Shown one piece after another: positions 29,124 to 40,810 of a DNA stretch of 64,000 nucleotides; positions within the stretch are counted from its first letter, which is position 1; each line of letters opens with the position of its first letter. The translations under genes were made by a program, and so were the position numbers. Origin of the DNA: Francisella philomiragia subsp. philomiragia ATCC 25015 (GTDB taxonomy: Bacteria > Pseudomonadota > Gammaproteobacteria > Francisellales > Francisellaceae); NCBI RefSeq assembly GCF_000156715.1, contig NZ_DS999316.1, positions 596,667 to 660,666 of the forward strand. Direction: 5' to 3'. A model generated the notes under the pieces. That model searched no databases and had not been told where the DNA came from. It worked only from the letters and a program-made list of their open reading frames with translations.

Positions 29124-31847
29124 TTAATCTACTACTTTACCATGACACTGTTTATATTTCTTGCCCGAACCGCAAGGACACGGATCATTTCTTTTTATTT
29201 TTGGACCTTCTCTCTTAACTTGCTGAACTTTTGGTGCTTCTTCTTGCTCTTTATCATCTTCTGATTGGTTACTATCAATAACACTTTCATGCTCGGCTTT
29301 GATTTCACTCATAGACTCTTTCCATTCTTCTTGAGCTCTTTGAGTTTCTTCTTCCGTAGCAATTCTTATCTTGGCAAGTGAAGATATAACCTCATACTTA
29401 AAGTTATCTAGCATAGTTGAAAACAACTCGAAAGCTTCTTTCTTATACTCATTTTTTGGATCTTTTTGAGCATAACCACGTAAATTTATACTATTACGTA
29501 AATGATCGATTGAGCTTAAATGCTCACGCCAGTGACTATCTAATGACTGTAATAATGAGAACTTCTCAAATTGTCTAACTGCACCGACCTCTAAGTTTTT
29601 AGTTTTCTCAGCAAATTCAAACTCTATAGCCTCTCTTACAAACTTCTTAAGATCTTCTTCTCCTAGATTATCATCTTCTTCATAAAGCTTTTGTAAGTCA
29701 ATCTCTATCATAAAATCAGACTTAAGTGCCTTTTCTAGACCCTCAAGATCCCACAGTTCATGCATAGAGCCAGCAGGCACATAATCATGAAATAACTGTT
29801 CCGCCACATCTATACGAATATCAGCAAGAATTTCACTAACATCATCAGAATCTAAAAATGCTTGTCTTTGCTCATAAATAACTTTACGCTGAGTATTCAC
29901 AACATTATCATACTCTAGTAAGTTTTTACGGATATCAAAATGATAACTTTCAACTTTACCTTGAGCTTTTGATATAACTTTTGACATAAAACCAAAAGCT
30001 AATGATTCACCACCTTTTAGACCTTTCTTAACTCTTTCAGCCATACTTTGAGAAGCAAAAATCCTCAAAAGATTATCATCCATTGATAGATAGAATTTAC
30101 TCTCACCTGGATCACCTTGTCGAGCAGCACGACCTCTTAACTGATTATCAATCCTACGTGAATCATGTCTTTCTGAACCAATAATACATAATCCACCAGC
30201 ATTTTTAACAACCTCGTTTCGCTTAACCCATTCTGCCTTAATTTGGGCAACCTCTTCTGCTGTAGGATCCTCAAGCTGTGCAATTTCAACTTCCAAATTA
30301 CCACCTAAAATGATATCAGTACCACGACCTGCCATATTTGTTGCGATCGTTACATTACCTGGATAACCTGCCATGGCAATAATACTAGCCTCTTTCTCAT
30401 GCTGCTTAGCATTTAATACATTGTGTCTAATTTTCTTTTTCTTCAGCAAAGTTGATAAAACTTCAGATGCTTCAATAGAAGCAGTACCAACTAATACTGG
30501 TTGACCTTTAGATATTCTTTGTTTGATATCCTCAACTATAGCATCAAACTTCTCTCTTACACTACCATATATTTCATCATGATGATCTTTTCTAATTAAT
30601 GGTTTATTAGTAGGAATAATTATTACTTCTAATCCATAAATGGAGTGAAGCTCAAAAGCTTCTGTATCTGCCGTACCAGTCATACCTGCAATTTTGTTAT
30701 ATAGCTTGAAGAAATTCTGGAATGTAATAGATGCCATTGTCTGATTTTCAGCATTAATTTTGACACCTTCTTTAGCTTCTATCGCTTGATGCAAACCATC
30801 TGACCACCTACGCCCTGGCATAGCTCTACCAGTACTTTCATCGATAATAACAATCTCCTGATCACGCACAATATAATCAATATTAAGCTGATACAATGAA
30901 TGAGCTCTCAAACATGCATTTAAATAGTGCATTTTTGTAATATTATGCGGACTATACAAATTATCATCTTCTTCAAGGATGCCCTCTTTCTTAAGCATAC
31001 TTTCAATTTTTGCATAACCTTTCTCAGTTAAATATGCATTTTTAGACTTCTCATCAACATAAAAATCTTTTTGCTCTTGATCCTCGTCTAACTCTTCTTT
31101 TTCTTGCTTTTCTAAAAATGGAACTAATCTATTGAAAAGATTATACATCTCAGAACTATCATCAGATGCCCCAGATATAATAAGAGGGGTCCTAGCTTCA
31201 TCAATTAAGATTGAATCAACCTCATCTATAATTACATAGTTACGACTTCTTTGGACTTGCTGTTCTTTATCATAAGCCATATTATCTCTAAGATAGTCAA
31301 AACCAAACTCATTATTTGTTCCATATGTAATATCACAAGCATAAGATTCTCTTCGTTGCTCAGGATTTAGGTCAGCCACTATCACACCTACTGATAATCC
31401 TAGGAATTCATAAATATCACTCATTAATTCCGCATCACGCTTTGCAAGGTAATCATTAACTGTAATCACATGCACCCCATTACCAGTCAAAGCGTTTAGA
31501 TATGCTGGTAACGTCGCAACTAAAGTTTTACCTTCACCTGTTCTCATCTCAGCTACTTTGCCTTGGTGAAGTACTATACCGCCAATAAGTTGCACATCGT
31601 AATGGCGCATATTTTTGGTACGCTTACCAGCTTCTCTAACTGTAGCAAACGCCTCTGGAAGAAGATTATCTAATGCTTCACCTTTTGCTACTCTATCTTT
31701 ATATTCTTGAGTTTTTGCTTTTAACTCTTGATCGCTAAGTTTCTCAAACTCAGGCTCTAAAGAGTTAATTTTTTGGACCGTTTTAGAAACTTTTTTGATG
31801 AATCTATCGTTGCGACTACCTATAATTTTTTGTACTAAATTTAACAT
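29124..31847 (-). CDS. secA: Preprotein translocase ATPase SecA
   Basis: SecA drives unfolded preproteins through SecYEG. Walker A is MRTGEGKT (101-108) and the DEAD-type Walker B is IIDEVD (206-211). NBD2 carries the [12 protein letters not shown] block with arginine fingers in [15 protein letters not shown]. The C-terminal tail has the SecB- and zinc-binding motif with Cys890, Cys892, Cys901 and His902. At 907 residues it is close to E. coli SecA. The divergent neighbour is an LPP20-like lipoprotein gene; no secM-like gene is seen upstream. Confidence 0.98.
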   Translation of the reverse strand: MLNLVQKIIGSRNDRFIKKVSKTVQKINSLEPEFEKLSDQELKAKTQEYKDRVAKGEALDNLLPEAFATVREAGKRTKNMRHYDVQLIGGIVLHQGKVAEMRTGEGKTLVATLPAYLNALTGNGVHVITVNDYLAKRDAELMSDIYEFLGLSVGVIVADLNPEQRRESYACDITYGTNNEFGFDYLRDNMAYDKEQQVQRSRNYVIIDEVDSILIDEARTPLIISGASDDSSEMYNLFNRLVPFLEKQEKEELDEDQEQKDFYVDEKSKNAYLTEKGYAKIESMLKKEGILEEDDNLYSPHNITKMHYLNACLRAHSLYQLNIDYIVRDQEIVIIDESTGRAMPGRRWSDGLHQAIEAKEGVKINAENQTMASITFQNFFKLYNKIAGMTGTADTEAFELHSIYGLEVIIIPTNKPLIRKDHHDEIYGSVREKFDAIVEDIKQRISKGQPVLVGTASIEASEVLSTLLKKKKIRHNVLNAKQHEKEASIIAMAGYPGNVTIATNMAGRGTDIILGGNLEVEIAQLEDPTAEEVAQIKAEWVKRNEVVKNAGGLCIIGSERHDSRRIDNQLRGRAARQGDPGESKFYLSMDDNLLRIFASQSMAERVKKGLKGGESLAFGFMSKVISKAQGKVESYHFDIRKNLLEYDNVVNTQRKVIYEQRQAFLDSDDVSEILADIRIDVAEQLFHDYVPAGSMHELWDLEGLEKALKSDFMIEIDLQKLYEEDDNLGEEDLKKFVREAIEFEFAEKTKNLEVGAVRQFEKFSLLQSLDSHWREHLSSIDHLRNSINLRGYAQKDPKNEYKKEAFELFSTMLDNFKYEVISSLAKIRIATEEETQRAQEEWKESMSEIKAEHESVIDSNQSEDDKEQEEAPKVQQVKREGPKIKRNDPCPCGSGKKYKQCHGKVVD

Positions 31848-31979
31848 TGTTAACTAACCAAATACTTAATAGTTTTAAATAAAAATAATAACCTAAATGT
31901 ACATTATATAGAGTTTATAAGAAATTTAAATTAAGATAGATACATTAATTGTACGAATTTAGACCATATACCTGTCATA

Positions 31980-33029
31980 ATGAGATATTTTAAGCTAAAG
32001 CTGCTAATGTTAATAACATTAAGTCTATTAACATCTTGTTGCTCCACAAATACTCAAAAGAAATATGATATTAGAACAAATGCTGATATTCAAAAGGCGC
32101 AAAAAACTAGCAATAAACCATCTAAAATAGAAGATCCAAATATAGAATCTATTCCACAATGGTTTATAGCAAATCAATCAAACACAGATGAAGTTTTATA
32201 TGGCTTTGGTTCAGGTAAAACCTCACAACAGGCAACTCAAAATGCTCTAGCTGATATGATTCAAAGACTTCAGGTGACTGTGTCAACAACAACAAGTTTC
32301 ACTAATATTTCTAACAACAATAAGGTATCTCAGAAACTTATCCAAGAGGTCACTACTTCTTCTGCAGATGTTACAATTCTAAATTATCAAGTAATAAATC
32401 AATCACAAACAGATAATACATTCTATATAGAAATTCAAATAAATAAATCACAAACCATAAATGACTTAAAAGATTTAATTAGTAGTAATATCAAACAAGC
32501 AAGTCAACTACTCTCCACTACATATAACAAAAGCTCTATTTATAGATTTAATATTACGCAACAAGTAGATAAAAATATCAAAATAATAAAATCTATCCTA
32601 AGAGCACTAGTAGTTTTATCTCCTAGTATTGATATTAATGAATACATGGAAGCCCTAAATCATATAGATAATGAGCTTTTAAATGTTAAGCGAACTATAC
32701 AAATATATATTGATAAACAAAATAGTGGCTTTTTTTATAGCTCTTTAGAAAAATATCTACAAGTAAATAACTACATAACCACAGATAATAAAAACTCTGC
32801 AAATATCAGTATATCTCTAAAATTAAAAGACTATGATAACCGATTGATTAACAATTGTTACTGTATCAATACAACTATTGAGCTACAAATAACTGATAAT
32901 TTATCTAGCCAATTAGCTCCTAAGCAATATGTAGTAAAGTCTTGTTCAAGTAAAGGAAGAGAATCCGCTATAGACAATGCTATTGAAATATTCTATTCTC
33001 AACTAAGTAATGCTACCAAAATATACTAG
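31980..33029 (+). CDS. LPP20-like lipoprotein
   Basis: A 349-residue putative lipoprotein. The signal peptide ends LSLLTSC, with lipidation at Cys20. The LPP20-like domain follows (about 55-150): IPQWFIANQSNTDEVLYGFG, then SQQATQNALADMIQRL. The C-terminal half is unassigned, rich in Asn and Lys, with a second segment around NISISLKLKDYDNRL. Relatives are outer-membrane lipoproteins of unknown job. It is divergent from secA and 6 bases upstream of the putative dciA gene. Confidence 0.75.
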   Translation: MRYFKLKLLMLITLSLLTSCCSTNTQKKYDIRTNADIQKAQKTSNKPSKIEDPNIESIPQWFIANQSNTDEVLYGFGSGKTSQQATQNALADMIQRLQVTVSTTTSFTNISNNNKVSQKLIQEVTTSSADVTILNYQVINQSQTDNTFYIEIQINKSQTINDLKDLISSNIKQASQLLSTTYNKSSIYRFNITQQVDKNIKIIKSILRALVVLSPSIDINEYMEALNHIDNELLNVKRTIQIYIDKQNSGFFYSSLEKYLQVNNYITTDNKNSANISISLKLKDYDNRLINNCYCINTTIELQITDNLSSQLAPKQYVVKSCSSKGRESAIDNAIEIFYSQLSNATKIY

Positions 33030-33035
33030 ATTATT

Positions 33036-33476
33036 ATGAGCTTAAAAATTATTCCAGAAAAAGTTGCTAATATAGATTCACACCGAACTAGAAAAAAAAT
33101 TACTGAATCAACTTACGCTAGCAAAGATTTAATAGCAAAAGCTGTTAATCTAAGTACTACTATAGAAGTAGCAAATAAACAATTACATAAACTAAACCTA
33201 CCATACCTAAAAGATACTCAGCTAGTCTTCTACTCTCCAACTAAGATAATAGTACAAAGTGACAAAGAAATACTAAAATCAAAAATAAAAGAACTACATA
33301 ACCAGTTTATTACAAAATTAAACCAAACAACTCTGTTTTCAAGGGTTGAGAAAATAGAGCTTATCGTAGACTATTTAAACCATAAAACAAAAAAAGCTGA
33401 TATAAATCCACCAAATAAAGTAGCTAAGAAGGCACTAGAAAAAATAAAACTAGAAATTAATAAATTAAAAGAATAA
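33036..33476 (+). CDS. Probable DciA helicase loader (DUF721 family)
   Basis: A 146-residue basic protein with a central KH-like region (about 45-110): LHKLNLPYLKDTQLVFYSP, then KIIVQSDKEILKSKIKELHN. This layout fits DUF721/DciA, the protein that helps load the replicative helicase DnaB in bacteria without DnaC. In other gammaproteobacteria the gene often lies near secA, as here, which adds support. Sequence identity to known members is low, so this is a moderate call. It is cotranscribed with the lipoprotein gene (6-base gap). Confidence 0.6.
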   Translation: MSLKIIPEKVANIDSHRTRKKITESTYASKDLIAKAVNLSTTIEVANKQLHKLNLPYLKDTQLVFYSPTKIIVQSDKEILKSKIKELHNQFITKLNQTTLFSRVEKIELIVDYLNHKTKKADINPPNKVAKKALEKIKLEINKLKE

Positions 33477-33481
33477 ATATA

Positions 33482-34204
33482 CTATTTCTCAGTAATAGTA
33501 CCTAAAGCAACTTCCATCATGTTAGTGAAAGATTGCTCTCTTTGTTGAGCAGTAGTTGATTCACCTGTTATGAAGCTGTCAGATATAGTTACAACTGCAG
33601 ATGCATTTTTACCCAACTCATTTGCTGTTGCAAATAAAGCAGCAGTTTCCATCTCAACTAAATCACAACCATACTTTTTGATAATTTTTTTATAATCATC
33701 AGAATTTTTTCTATAAAAAACGTCTGTACAATGTGCTTTTGCTTTTTTAAGTTCTATATTTTGTCTTTTTGCAGACTCTTCAAGATCCTTATTAAGCTCT
33801 TCTGAAGACTTAACATCGCGTGCCTTATCACCAGTTACAATTTCAACAAAATCAGATTCACAGTAACTTTCTTCAACAAGTACTACATCATAGACTTTGA
33901 ACTCTTCTTTATATGAACCAGCTGAACCTACTCTAATGATATTATCAACATCATAATACTTAAAAAGCTCATAAGCATAAATGCCCATGCTCGCCATACC
34001 CATACCAGAACCCATAACACTTACTTTTTTGCCTTTGTAAGTACCTGTGTAACCAAACATATTTCTTACAGCATTAACTCTTGTAACATTTTCTAAATAG
34101 TTATCTGCAATATATTTAGCTCTTAAAGGATCACCTGGCATAATTACAGTTTTTGCAAATTCTTCTTTTCTTAATGTTTCTATATGAGGAGTAGGTAATG
34201 ACAT
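33482..34204 (-). CDS. deoD: Purine nucleoside phosphorylase DeoD
   Basis: This 240-residue hexameric-type enzyme splits purine (deoxy)nucleosides with phosphate in salvage. The phosphate site is VIMPGDPLRAKYIA, and IIRVGSAGSYK and VEMETAALFATA form the nucleoside pocket. SDSFITGE near 205 carries the catalytic Asp; the E. coli enzyme has SDHIRTHE there, so the side-pocket differs. R in AQQREQSF is retained. AAGGGAAAA precedes the ATG. It converges on the putative dciA gene with 5 bases between them. Confidence 0.93.
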   Translation of the reverse strand: MSLPTPHIETLRKEEFAKTVIMPGDPLRAKYIADNYLENVTRVNAVRNMFGYTGTYKGKKVSVMGSGMGMASMGIYAYELFKYYDVDNIIRVGSAGSYKEEFKVYDVVLVEESYCESDFVEIVTGDKARDVKSSEELNKDLEESAKRQNIELKKAKAHCTDVFYRKNSDDYKKIIKKYGCDLVEMETAALFATANELGKNASAVVTISDSFITGESTTAQQREQSFTNMMEVALGTITEK

Positions 34205-34407
34205 ATCTTTTCCCTTTATCTTAATTTCGCTGAAGATATATTAGCATAAATTCCACAAAAATCTTAATTTTATAGCTTTTAATATCATTAACTTTAATTA
34301 AAGTATTAACTTTAAAATTATTATTCATATATGTTGGATTTTGTTATGAATATTTCTAGAATTAAAATATGTTTGTTTTGATTAATAAAAGATTTAAGTT
34401 TGTATAT

Positions 34408-36357
34408 TTAAAGATCATTTCTGGGATTAGACTCATCAGATGAATCAGGAATATCCTCATCAGGTAAAGCAGGAGCGATAACCATACCATCATCAGTACT
34501 AGGCTTATAGCTATCTCCGTACTCACCTGGTTCACGCACATCGCGTCGTGCCATCAAATCATCTACCTGTAATGCATCTATAGTCTCATATTTCATAAGA
34601 GCATCGGCCATAGCATGAAGTATATCGACATTATCTTCCAATAACTTCTTAGCCTTGTTATAGCTCTTATCAATCAATTTACGTACTTCTGTATCTACCT
34701 CACGGATAGTAGAATCTGACATCTTGACAGATTTACCACCACTTCCACCAAATGGACCCTCATCTTCAACATCATATAAGACTGTTCCCATAGCATCTGA
34801 CAAGCCCCAACGAGCTACATAATTACGAGCGATATCTGTAGCAACTTGAATATCATTAGATGCTCCTGTAGTAACATGATCATATCCAAATATAAGCTCT
34901 TCTGCGATTCTGCCGCCAAATATACTGCACAGACGTCCATGTAGAATAAGCCTGCTTTGGCTAACAGTGTCACCCTCTGGCATATACATAGTCACGCCAA
35001 GAGCTCTACCTCTAGGTATGATACTTACCTTATAAACTGGATCATGTTCAGGCATCAGTTTACCGATAATAGCATGACCAGCTTCATGATATGCAGTAAG
35101 CTTTTTCTCTTTTTCAGTCATAGCCATACTTCTTCTTTCTGAGCCCATCAAGATTTTATCTTTAGCTTTTTCAAAATCTGCCATGCTAATCTTATCTTTA
35201 GACTCTCTTGCAGCAAATAGTGCTGCTTCGTTTACAAGGTTAGCAAGTTCAGCACCAGAAAATCCTGGAGTACCACGCGCTATCCAATCAGCTCTAACAT
35301 CATCGCCTAAAGCTACTTTTTTCATATGAACTTTAAGTATAGCTTCACGGCCTTTAACAGTTGGCAAACCTACATTTACTTGTCTATCAAACCTACCAGG
35401 TCTTAATAATGCCTTATCTAAAACATCTGGTCTGTTAGTAGCAGCAATTACTATAACGCCTTCATTATCAGCAAAACCATCCATTTCAACAAGCATTTGG
35501 TTTAGAGTCTGTTCACGCTCATCATTACCGCCACCCATACCTGAGCCACGATGACGTCCTACAGCATCTATCTCATCAATAAATACCAAACAAGGTGCTT
35601 TTTTCTTAGCTTGGTCAAACATGTCGCGTACACGAGATGCACCGACACCAACAAACATCTCTACAAAGTCAGAACCTGAAATTGAAAAAAATGGTACTTT
35701 AGCTTCACCAGCTATAGCTCTTGCTAGAAGTGTCTTACCCGTTCCTGGAGGTCCTACCATTAAGACACCTTTTGGAATTTTACCACCAATTTTTTCATAT
35801 TTTTTTGGCTCACGTAAAAAATCAACGATCTCAGCCACTTCTTCTTTAGCCTCATCGACACCAGCCACATCTTCCAAAGTCACTTTGATCTCATCTTCGC
35901 CTAAAAGTTTAGCTTTACTCTTACCTACAGAGAAAGGACCTCCTTTGCTACCACCTCCAGCTTTCATCATCATATAGATAAAGAAACCAAAGATTAGTAA
36001 CATAGGCAACCAATTCAGCAAGAATGCTAAAAATATATTTGGCTTCTCAGGTGCTTTTGCTTTAATAATAGCTTTGCTATCCTCTAACTTATTGACTAAA
36101 CTACCATCAAGTAGCGGAGCATAAGTCACGAAGCTTTCACCATCTTCTGTCTTACCAGTGATAGTTCTACCATCAACGTCTACTACGCTAATCTTGTTAT
36201 CTTTTAGCTTAGTTACAAATGAGGAGTAGTTAATACTTTTAGATGAGCTATTCGTATCATTGATACCATTGAAAAGCAGTAGCATCCCACCAATGATTAA
36301 AATCCAAAAAATAATATTTTTAAGCATATTATTTTTATTATCATTATTTTGTGCCAT
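34408..36357 (-). CDS. ftsH: ATP-dependent zinc metalloprotease FtsH
   Basis: FtsH is the membrane-bound AAA protease that degrades regulatory and misfolded membrane proteins. Two membrane helices lie at about 12-31 and 108-130 around a small periplasmic domain. Walker A is GPPGTGKT (202-209), Walker B is CLVFIDEID, the second region of homology includes [20 protein letters not shown], and the zinc site is HEAGH (424-428). Length 649. The divergent gene is an EmrB-like MFS protein. The acidic tail is normal for the family. Confidence 0.98.
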   Translation of the reverse strand: MAQNNDNKNNMLKNIIFWILIIGGMLLLFNGINDTNSSSKSINYSSFVTKLKDNKISVVDVDGRTITGKTEDGESFVTYAPLLDGSLVNKLEDSKAIIKAKAPEKPNIFLAFLLNWLPMLLIFGFFIYMMMKAGGGSKGGPFSVGKSKAKLLGEDEIKVTLEDVAGVDEAKEEVAEIVDFLREPKKYEKIGGKIPKGVLMVGPPGTGKTLLARAIAGEAKVPFFSISGSDFVEMFVGVGASRVRDMFDQAKKKAPCLVFIDEIDAVGRHRGSGMGGGNDEREQTLNQMLVEMDGFADNEGVIVIAATNRPDVLDKALLRPGRFDRQVNVGLPTVKGREAILKVHMKKVALGDDVRADWIARGTPGFSGAELANLVNEAALFAARESKDKISMADFEKAKDKILMGSERRSMAMTEKEKKLTAYHEAGHAIIGKLMPEHDPVYKVSIIPRGRALGVTMYMPEGDTVSQSRLILHGRLCSIFGGRIAEELIFGYDHVTTGASNDIQVATDIARNYVARWGLSDAMGTVLYDVEDEGPFGGSGGKSVKMSDSTIREVDTEVRKLIDKSYNKAKKLLEDNVDILHAMADALMKYETIDALQVDDLMARRDVREPGEYGDSYKPSTDDGMVIAPALPDEDIPDSSDESNPRNDL

Positions 36358-36470
36358 ATATTTATTTTACCTTTTTCTTCCTTATGAAGTTTTAATACTA
36401 AAATCCAACTAATACTATAGTAAAAAATTCGATTATTAGCTAGTCGTTTTGCCAAATAATTGTATAAATA

Positions 36471-36492
36471 TCAATATGATATTGAGCAATAT
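36471..36492. promoter_or_regulatory. Overlapping inverted repeats upstream of the EmrB-like gene
   Basis: Three half-sites alternate: CAATAT (36472-36477), ATATTG (36479-36484) and CAATAT (36487-36492). The first two form a perfect 15-base palindrome (36471-36485) and the last two another with a 2-base centre. The array lies 66 bases before the ATG of the MFS gene and within the divergent region to ftsH. Such arrays are typical repressor binding sites. Confidence 0.35.
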
Positions 36493-36558
36493 AAATATAT
36501 ACTAATCTATTGATGATACTTAATTGTTGTCAAAACGAACGTAATTCTTAAATTTATA

Positions 36559-37950
36559 ATGGATAAAAATAAAATAATAGCCTATACAATTGGTATAGTT
36601 TTTCTCATAGAGTTAATTGATGGTTCTGCACTTAATACTGCCCTACCTCAAATAGCAAATGATTTTCAAGTAAATGCGTTAGCTCTTAAGGTAGCTGTAA
36701 CTGTTTATCTGTTAGCTCTGGGGCTATTTATCCCTGCATCTGGTTGGATCTCAGATAAAATAGGTTGCAAAAAACTTCTAATCATCTCTTTAATAGGGTT
36801 TATTATTTCTTCTGTAGCTTGTGGACTATCAACAAATATTATTAGCTTAGTAATATTTAGAGCCTTTCAAGGAGCCTTTGGAGCATTTACTGCTCCAGTT
36901 GCTCGTTTGGCTATGGTTAGAATATTCAAAAATGATCGACTGACAGCGATGTCAATAGTTGCAGTTATTGCTACATTAGGACCCGTTATTGGACCTTTAG
37001 TTGGAGGTGCGATGACAACTTATATTGGCTGGAGAATGATATTCTTTATTAACTTTCCTATTGTGCTAATTTGTATAATACTAATAAGCATCTACTTACC
37101 TAATATTTCGGTAGCAAAAATTAGAAAGTTTGATTTTAAAGGTTTTCTAATTCTTGGAATATCAATAGCTTTATTAATGTTCTTTATTGATCTTATGATT
37201 GATGCAAGCATACTTCCAAATATTAAATGGTTAATACTTTTATCATCTATAATTTTATTTGTAGTATATCTTCGACATGCAATACGATTAGGTGATAATG
37301 CCGTTATTAATCTAAACATTTTCAAAAACAACTGCTTTAAATATCTTACTATTATAAGCTCTACGACTCGCTTACTGATAATGGGGATGTCTTTCCTTCT
37401 GCCATTATATTTACAGACAAAGCAACACTTTTCTGCTTTTGAATCAGGCCTAGCATTAATGTTTTTTATAATGCCAGCATGGTATGTTAAAAAGATAGTA
37501 AAAAAAGTACTAATCAGCTTACATTTTTATAAGTTTTTTGTGATAACTCTTACAATAATGGCTTTTACATATTTGAGCCTAGGAATAGTCTTTATTGACT
37601 TTAACTTTTTTGCATTCTCAGTTTTACTTATAATAATCGGTATTTGTTTTGGGATGTTTACTATAGTTTGTAATGCAGGAATTTATAACTCCATTGAAAA
37701 TGATGAACACATGAGTCCTGCGACAATTGTTAACAGTTCAATAATTCAACTAACAAATGCATTTGCCATATCATGGGCGAGTGTGGTTTTAGCAATGCTT
37801 TCTGGGGTTAAAGATATAAGCTTTGATTCTATTATATCTTCTTCTGCTTTTGCATGGGTTCAGGTTATATACTTTTTAGGCTTATTAGCTATCTTAGCTT
37901 ATGTGATACTTTGCAAACCTAATAACTTAAATAAAGTTTCAACATCTTAA
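36559..37950 (+). CDS. EmrB/DHA2-like MFS transporter
   Basis: A 463-residue drug:proton antiporter-type MFS protein with about 13-14 hydrophobic segments. Motif A-like GWISDKIGCKKLLI and motif C ATLGPVIGPLVGGAM with YIGWRMIFFINFPI mark the DHA2 group. It is about 50 residues shorter than E. coli EmrB, and the usual glycine-rich motif after helix 10 is replaced by the basic stretch KKIVKKVLIS. No EmrA-like adaptor gene is adjacent. It converges directly on uvrA. The substrate is unknown. Confidence 0.82.
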   Translation: MDKNKIIAYTIGIVFLIELIDGSALNTALPQIANDFQVNALALKVAVTVYLLALGLFIPASGWISDKIGCKKLLIISLIGFIISSVACGLSTNIISLVIFRAFQGAFGAFTAPVARLAMVRIFKNDRLTAMSIVAVIATLGPVIGPLVGGAMTTYIGWRMIFFINFPIVLICIILISIYLPNISVAKIRKFDFKGFLILGISIALLMFFIDLMIDASILPNIKWLILLSSIILFVVYLRHAIRLGDNAVINLNIFKNNCFKYLTIISSTTRLLIMGMSFLLPLYLQTKQHFSAFESGLALMFFIMPAWYVKKIVKKVLISLHFYKFFVITLTIMAFTYLSLGIVFIDFNFFAFSVLLIIIGICFGMFTIVCNAGIYNSIENDEHMSPATIVNSSIIQLTNAFAISWASVVLAMLSGVKDISFDSIISSSAFAWVQVIYFLGLLAILAYVILCKPNNLNKVSTS

Positions 37951-40773
37951 TCAAAGTAAATTACTTAAGTACTTCCCCGTATAAGATTTTTTACATTTAG
38001 TAATATCCTCAGGTGTTCCTTCAAAAATTATCTGCCCACCTTTACTTCCGCCCTCTGGACCTAAATCTACTATCCAATCAGCCATTTTAATAACATCAAG
38101 ATTATGCTCAATAATTACTACTGTATTACCTCTATCACGTAAATCCATAATTACTTTTAGCAGTTGATGAATATCATAGAAATGTAGCCCAGTTGTTGGT
38201 TCGTCTAAAATGTATAAAGTCTTACCCGTTGAGCGTTTTGAGAGCTCTTTAGCTAGCTTAACTCTTTGAGCTTCTCCACCAGATAAAGTAGTCGCACTTT
38301 GGCCTAACTTAATATAGGATAATCCCACGTTCATCAAAGCTTCTAATTTAGTTTTGATACTCGGAACAGCTTCATAAAACTCTAGAGCCTCCTCTACAGT
38401 CATTTCTAATACTTCGTATATATTTTTTCCTTTGTACTGTACGGCAAGAGTTTCACGATTATAACGCTTTCCTTCACAAACATCACAAGCAACATAAACA
38501 TCTGCCAAGAAATGCATTTCAACTTTTATAACGCCATCACCTTGACAAGCTTCACATCTACCACCACGCACATTAAAACTAAATCTGCCAGCACTATAAC
38601 CCCTTGATCTTGATTCTGCAGTAGCTGCAAATAACTCTCTTATAGGAGTAAAAACGCCTGTATATGTAGCTGGATTAGAACGAGGAGTACGTCCTATTGG
38701 CGACTGATCAATATCAATAACCTTATCTAAGTGGTTAAATCCTTTGTGAGATTTATATTCCATAGGTACAAGCGTACTTCTGTTTAGTAATCTAGATGCC
38801 AAAGGGTATAGTGTCCTATTTATCAAAGTTGATTTACCAGAACCTGATACCCCTGTTACACAAGTCAAAGCTCCAATTGGAATTTTTAAATTATCGCCTT
38901 GCAAATTATTTCCAGTAGCACCATTAATTTCAATATAACGATTTTTACTAGCTTTTAGCCTAGTCTTTGGAACTTCTATCTTCTTACGACCACTTAAGTA
39001 ATCAGCAGTTAAAGATTTTTTATTTTTGATAATTGCCTGATAATCCCCAGATGCTACTACTTCGCCACCATGAACACCCGCCATTGGTCCCATATCAATA
39101 ATATAATCTGCTTGTTTAATTGCATCTTCATCATGTTCAACGACGATAACTGTATTACCTAAATCCTTAAGATTATGCAACGCATCTAAAAGACGTTGAT
39201 TATCTCTTTGATGAAGTCCGATAGATGGCTCATCTAATATATACATAACTCCCACTAGACCAGCACCAATTTGACTAGCTAGCCTAATGCGTTGTGCTTC
39301 ACCACCTGAAAGAGTATCAGCTTGTCTTGAAAGGCTTAAATACTCCAAACCGACATTTGCTAAAAATTCGACTCTTAATCTAATCTCTTTAAGTAAATTC
39401 TCTGCAATAACTTTTTGCTGCCCTACAAATTCTAATTCATCAAGCCATTTTAATAAATCATCTATAGACAAGGCACATACATCTGCTATATTTTTATCTT
39501 CTATAAATATATTTCTAGCATATTCATTAATTCTAGCACCATTACAAGACTTACATTTGAGATTACTCATAAGCTCATATAGGTCTTTTTTGACCATATC
39601 AGAATCAGACTCATAGTATCTACGCTCAAAGTGAGGTATAACTCCCTCAAATGGCTTGACCCTAGTTTGCCTACCACCTCTAATTGAATCAATAGTCATC
39701 TTAATAGCCTCATCACCTGAGCCATATAAGATTACTTCTTGAATCTTTTTAGATAATTTTTCAAAAGGTTCATCTAATGAGAACTTATAATGCTCAGCTA
39801 AAGATTCAAATTGTGAGTAATAATACTGATTTGTCTTATTCCACTTAACAATTGCTCCATGTTTAAGTGAAATTGCTGGATCTATTATTACTTTTTTCTC
39901 ATCAAAAAATTCTTTGACTCCTAGACCATCGCAACTACTACAAGCTCCTAATGGACTATTGAATGAAAAAATTCTTGGTGATAACTCTTTGAGAGCATAA
40001 TCACACAACGGACAGGCATGCTTAGATGAGAATAAAATATCATCAGCAGTTTCGTTAGTCATATCTACTAATTTGACGATACCATTACCAAGATCTAAAG
40101 CAGTTTCTATAGACTCTGCAATTCGTTGCTCATTATCTTTTTTAGGCTTAAATCTATCAACCACAACTTCTATGTTATGTTTCTTGTAGCGATCTAACTC
40201 TGGATAATCTTCATCTAAATTAAAAAACTCTCCATTTATACGTACACGAATATACCCCTGTGCTAATATCTTATCTAACAGAGTATGATGAGTTCCTTTC
40301 TTTTGAGAAATAATTGGAGCTAATATCATTAAGCGTGTATTTTCATCAAACTCTAGGATTTTATCAACCATCTGACTGATTGTCTGTGCTTTAAGTTCTA
40401 TTTGATGAACTGGACATTTAGCCGTTCCTGCCCTAGCAAAAAACACCCTCAGATAATCATATATCTCAGTAACTGTACCGACGGTAGATCTCGGATTGTG
40501 AGATGTTGTTTTTTGATCAATTGAAATAGCAGGAGATAGACCTTCTATATGCTCAACATCTGGCTTATCCATCATCGATAAAAACTGTCTAGCATAGGAA
40601 GATAGCGACTCAACATAACGTCTTTGTCCTTCTGCATACAAAGTATCAAATGCTAGTGAAGATTTACCAGAACCGCTTAATCCTGTAATGACAGTAAGCT
40701 TATCTCTAGGTATTTCAACATCGATATTTTTTAGATTATGGGTTTTTGCACCCTTGATGATAATTTTTTTCAT
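37951..40773 (-). CDS. uvrA: Excinuclease ABC subunit UvrA
   Basis: UvrA recognises bulky DNA damage in nucleotide-excision repair. It has two ABC ATPase modules with Walker [10 protein letters not shown] (31-39) and GVSGSGKST (near 640) and signatures [14 protein letters not shown] and [14 protein letters not shown]. Zinc modules show CPLCDY with CSSCDGLG, and CEACQGDG with CDVCEGKR. At 940 residues it is full length. It follows greA by 37 bases on the minus strand and converges directly with the EmrB-like gene. Confidence 0.98.
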   Translation of the reverse strand: MKKIIIKGAKTHNLKNIDVEIPRDKLTVITGLSGSGKSSLAFDTLYAEGQRRYVESLSSYARQFLSMMDKPDVEHIEGLSPAISIDQKTTSHNPRSTVGTVTEIYDYLRVFFARAGTAKCPVHQIELKAQTISQMVDKILEFDENTRLMILAPIISQKKGTHHTLLDKILAQGYIRVRINGEFFNLDEDYPELDRYKKHNIEVVVDRFKPKKDNEQRIAESIETALDLGNGIVKLVDMTNETADDILFSSKHACPLCDYALKELSPRIFSFNSPLGACSSCDGLGVKEFFDEKKVIIDPAISLKHGAIVKWNKTNQYYYSQFESLAEHYKFSLDEPFEKLSKKIQEVILYGSGDEAIKMTIDSIRGGRQTRVKPFEGVIPHFERRYYESDSDMVKKDLYELMSNLKCKSCNGARINEYARNIFIEDKNIADVCALSIDDLLKWLDELEFVGQQKVIAENLLKEIRLRVEFLANVGLEYLSLSRQADTLSGGEAQRIRLASQIGAGLVGVMYILDEPSIGLHQRDNQRLLDALHNLKDLGNTVIVVEHDEDAIKQADYIIDMGPMAGVHGGEVVASGDYQAIIKNKKSLTADYLSGRKKIEVPKTRLKASKNRYIEINGATGNNLQGDNLKIPIGALTCVTGVSGSGKSTLINRTLYPLASRLLNRSTLVPMEYKSHKGFNHLDKVIDIDQSPIGRTPRSNPATYTGVFTPIRELFAATAESRSRGYSAGRFSFNVRGGRCEACQGDGVIKVEMHFLADVYVACDVCEGKRYNRETLAVQYKGKNIYEVLEMTVEEALEFYEAVPSIKTKLEALMNVGLSYIKLGQSATTLSGGEAQRVKLAKELSKRSTGKTLYILDEPTTGLHFYDIHQLLKVIMDLRDRGNTVVIIEHNLDVIKMADWIVDLGPEGGSKGGQIIFEGTPEDITKCKKSYTGKYLSNLL

Positions 40774-40810
40774 AAAGAATTTTTTAGAGGAATATCCATT
40801 AGGTTAAAGA

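Noticed and set aside
34291-34304. Perfect 14-base palindrome ACTTTAATTAAAGT between deoD and ftsH
   Set aside because: Made almost only of A and T, not next to a clear promoter; expected by chance in such DNA.
35621-35977. A 118-codon plus-strand reading opposite ftsH
   Set aside because: It lies within the conserved AAA module of FtsH; its low-complexity Pro/Ser content is what the antisense of that region gives.
39287-39616. A 109-codon plus-strand reading opposite uvrA
   Set aside because: Antisense shadow of a full-length uvrA; no motif seen.
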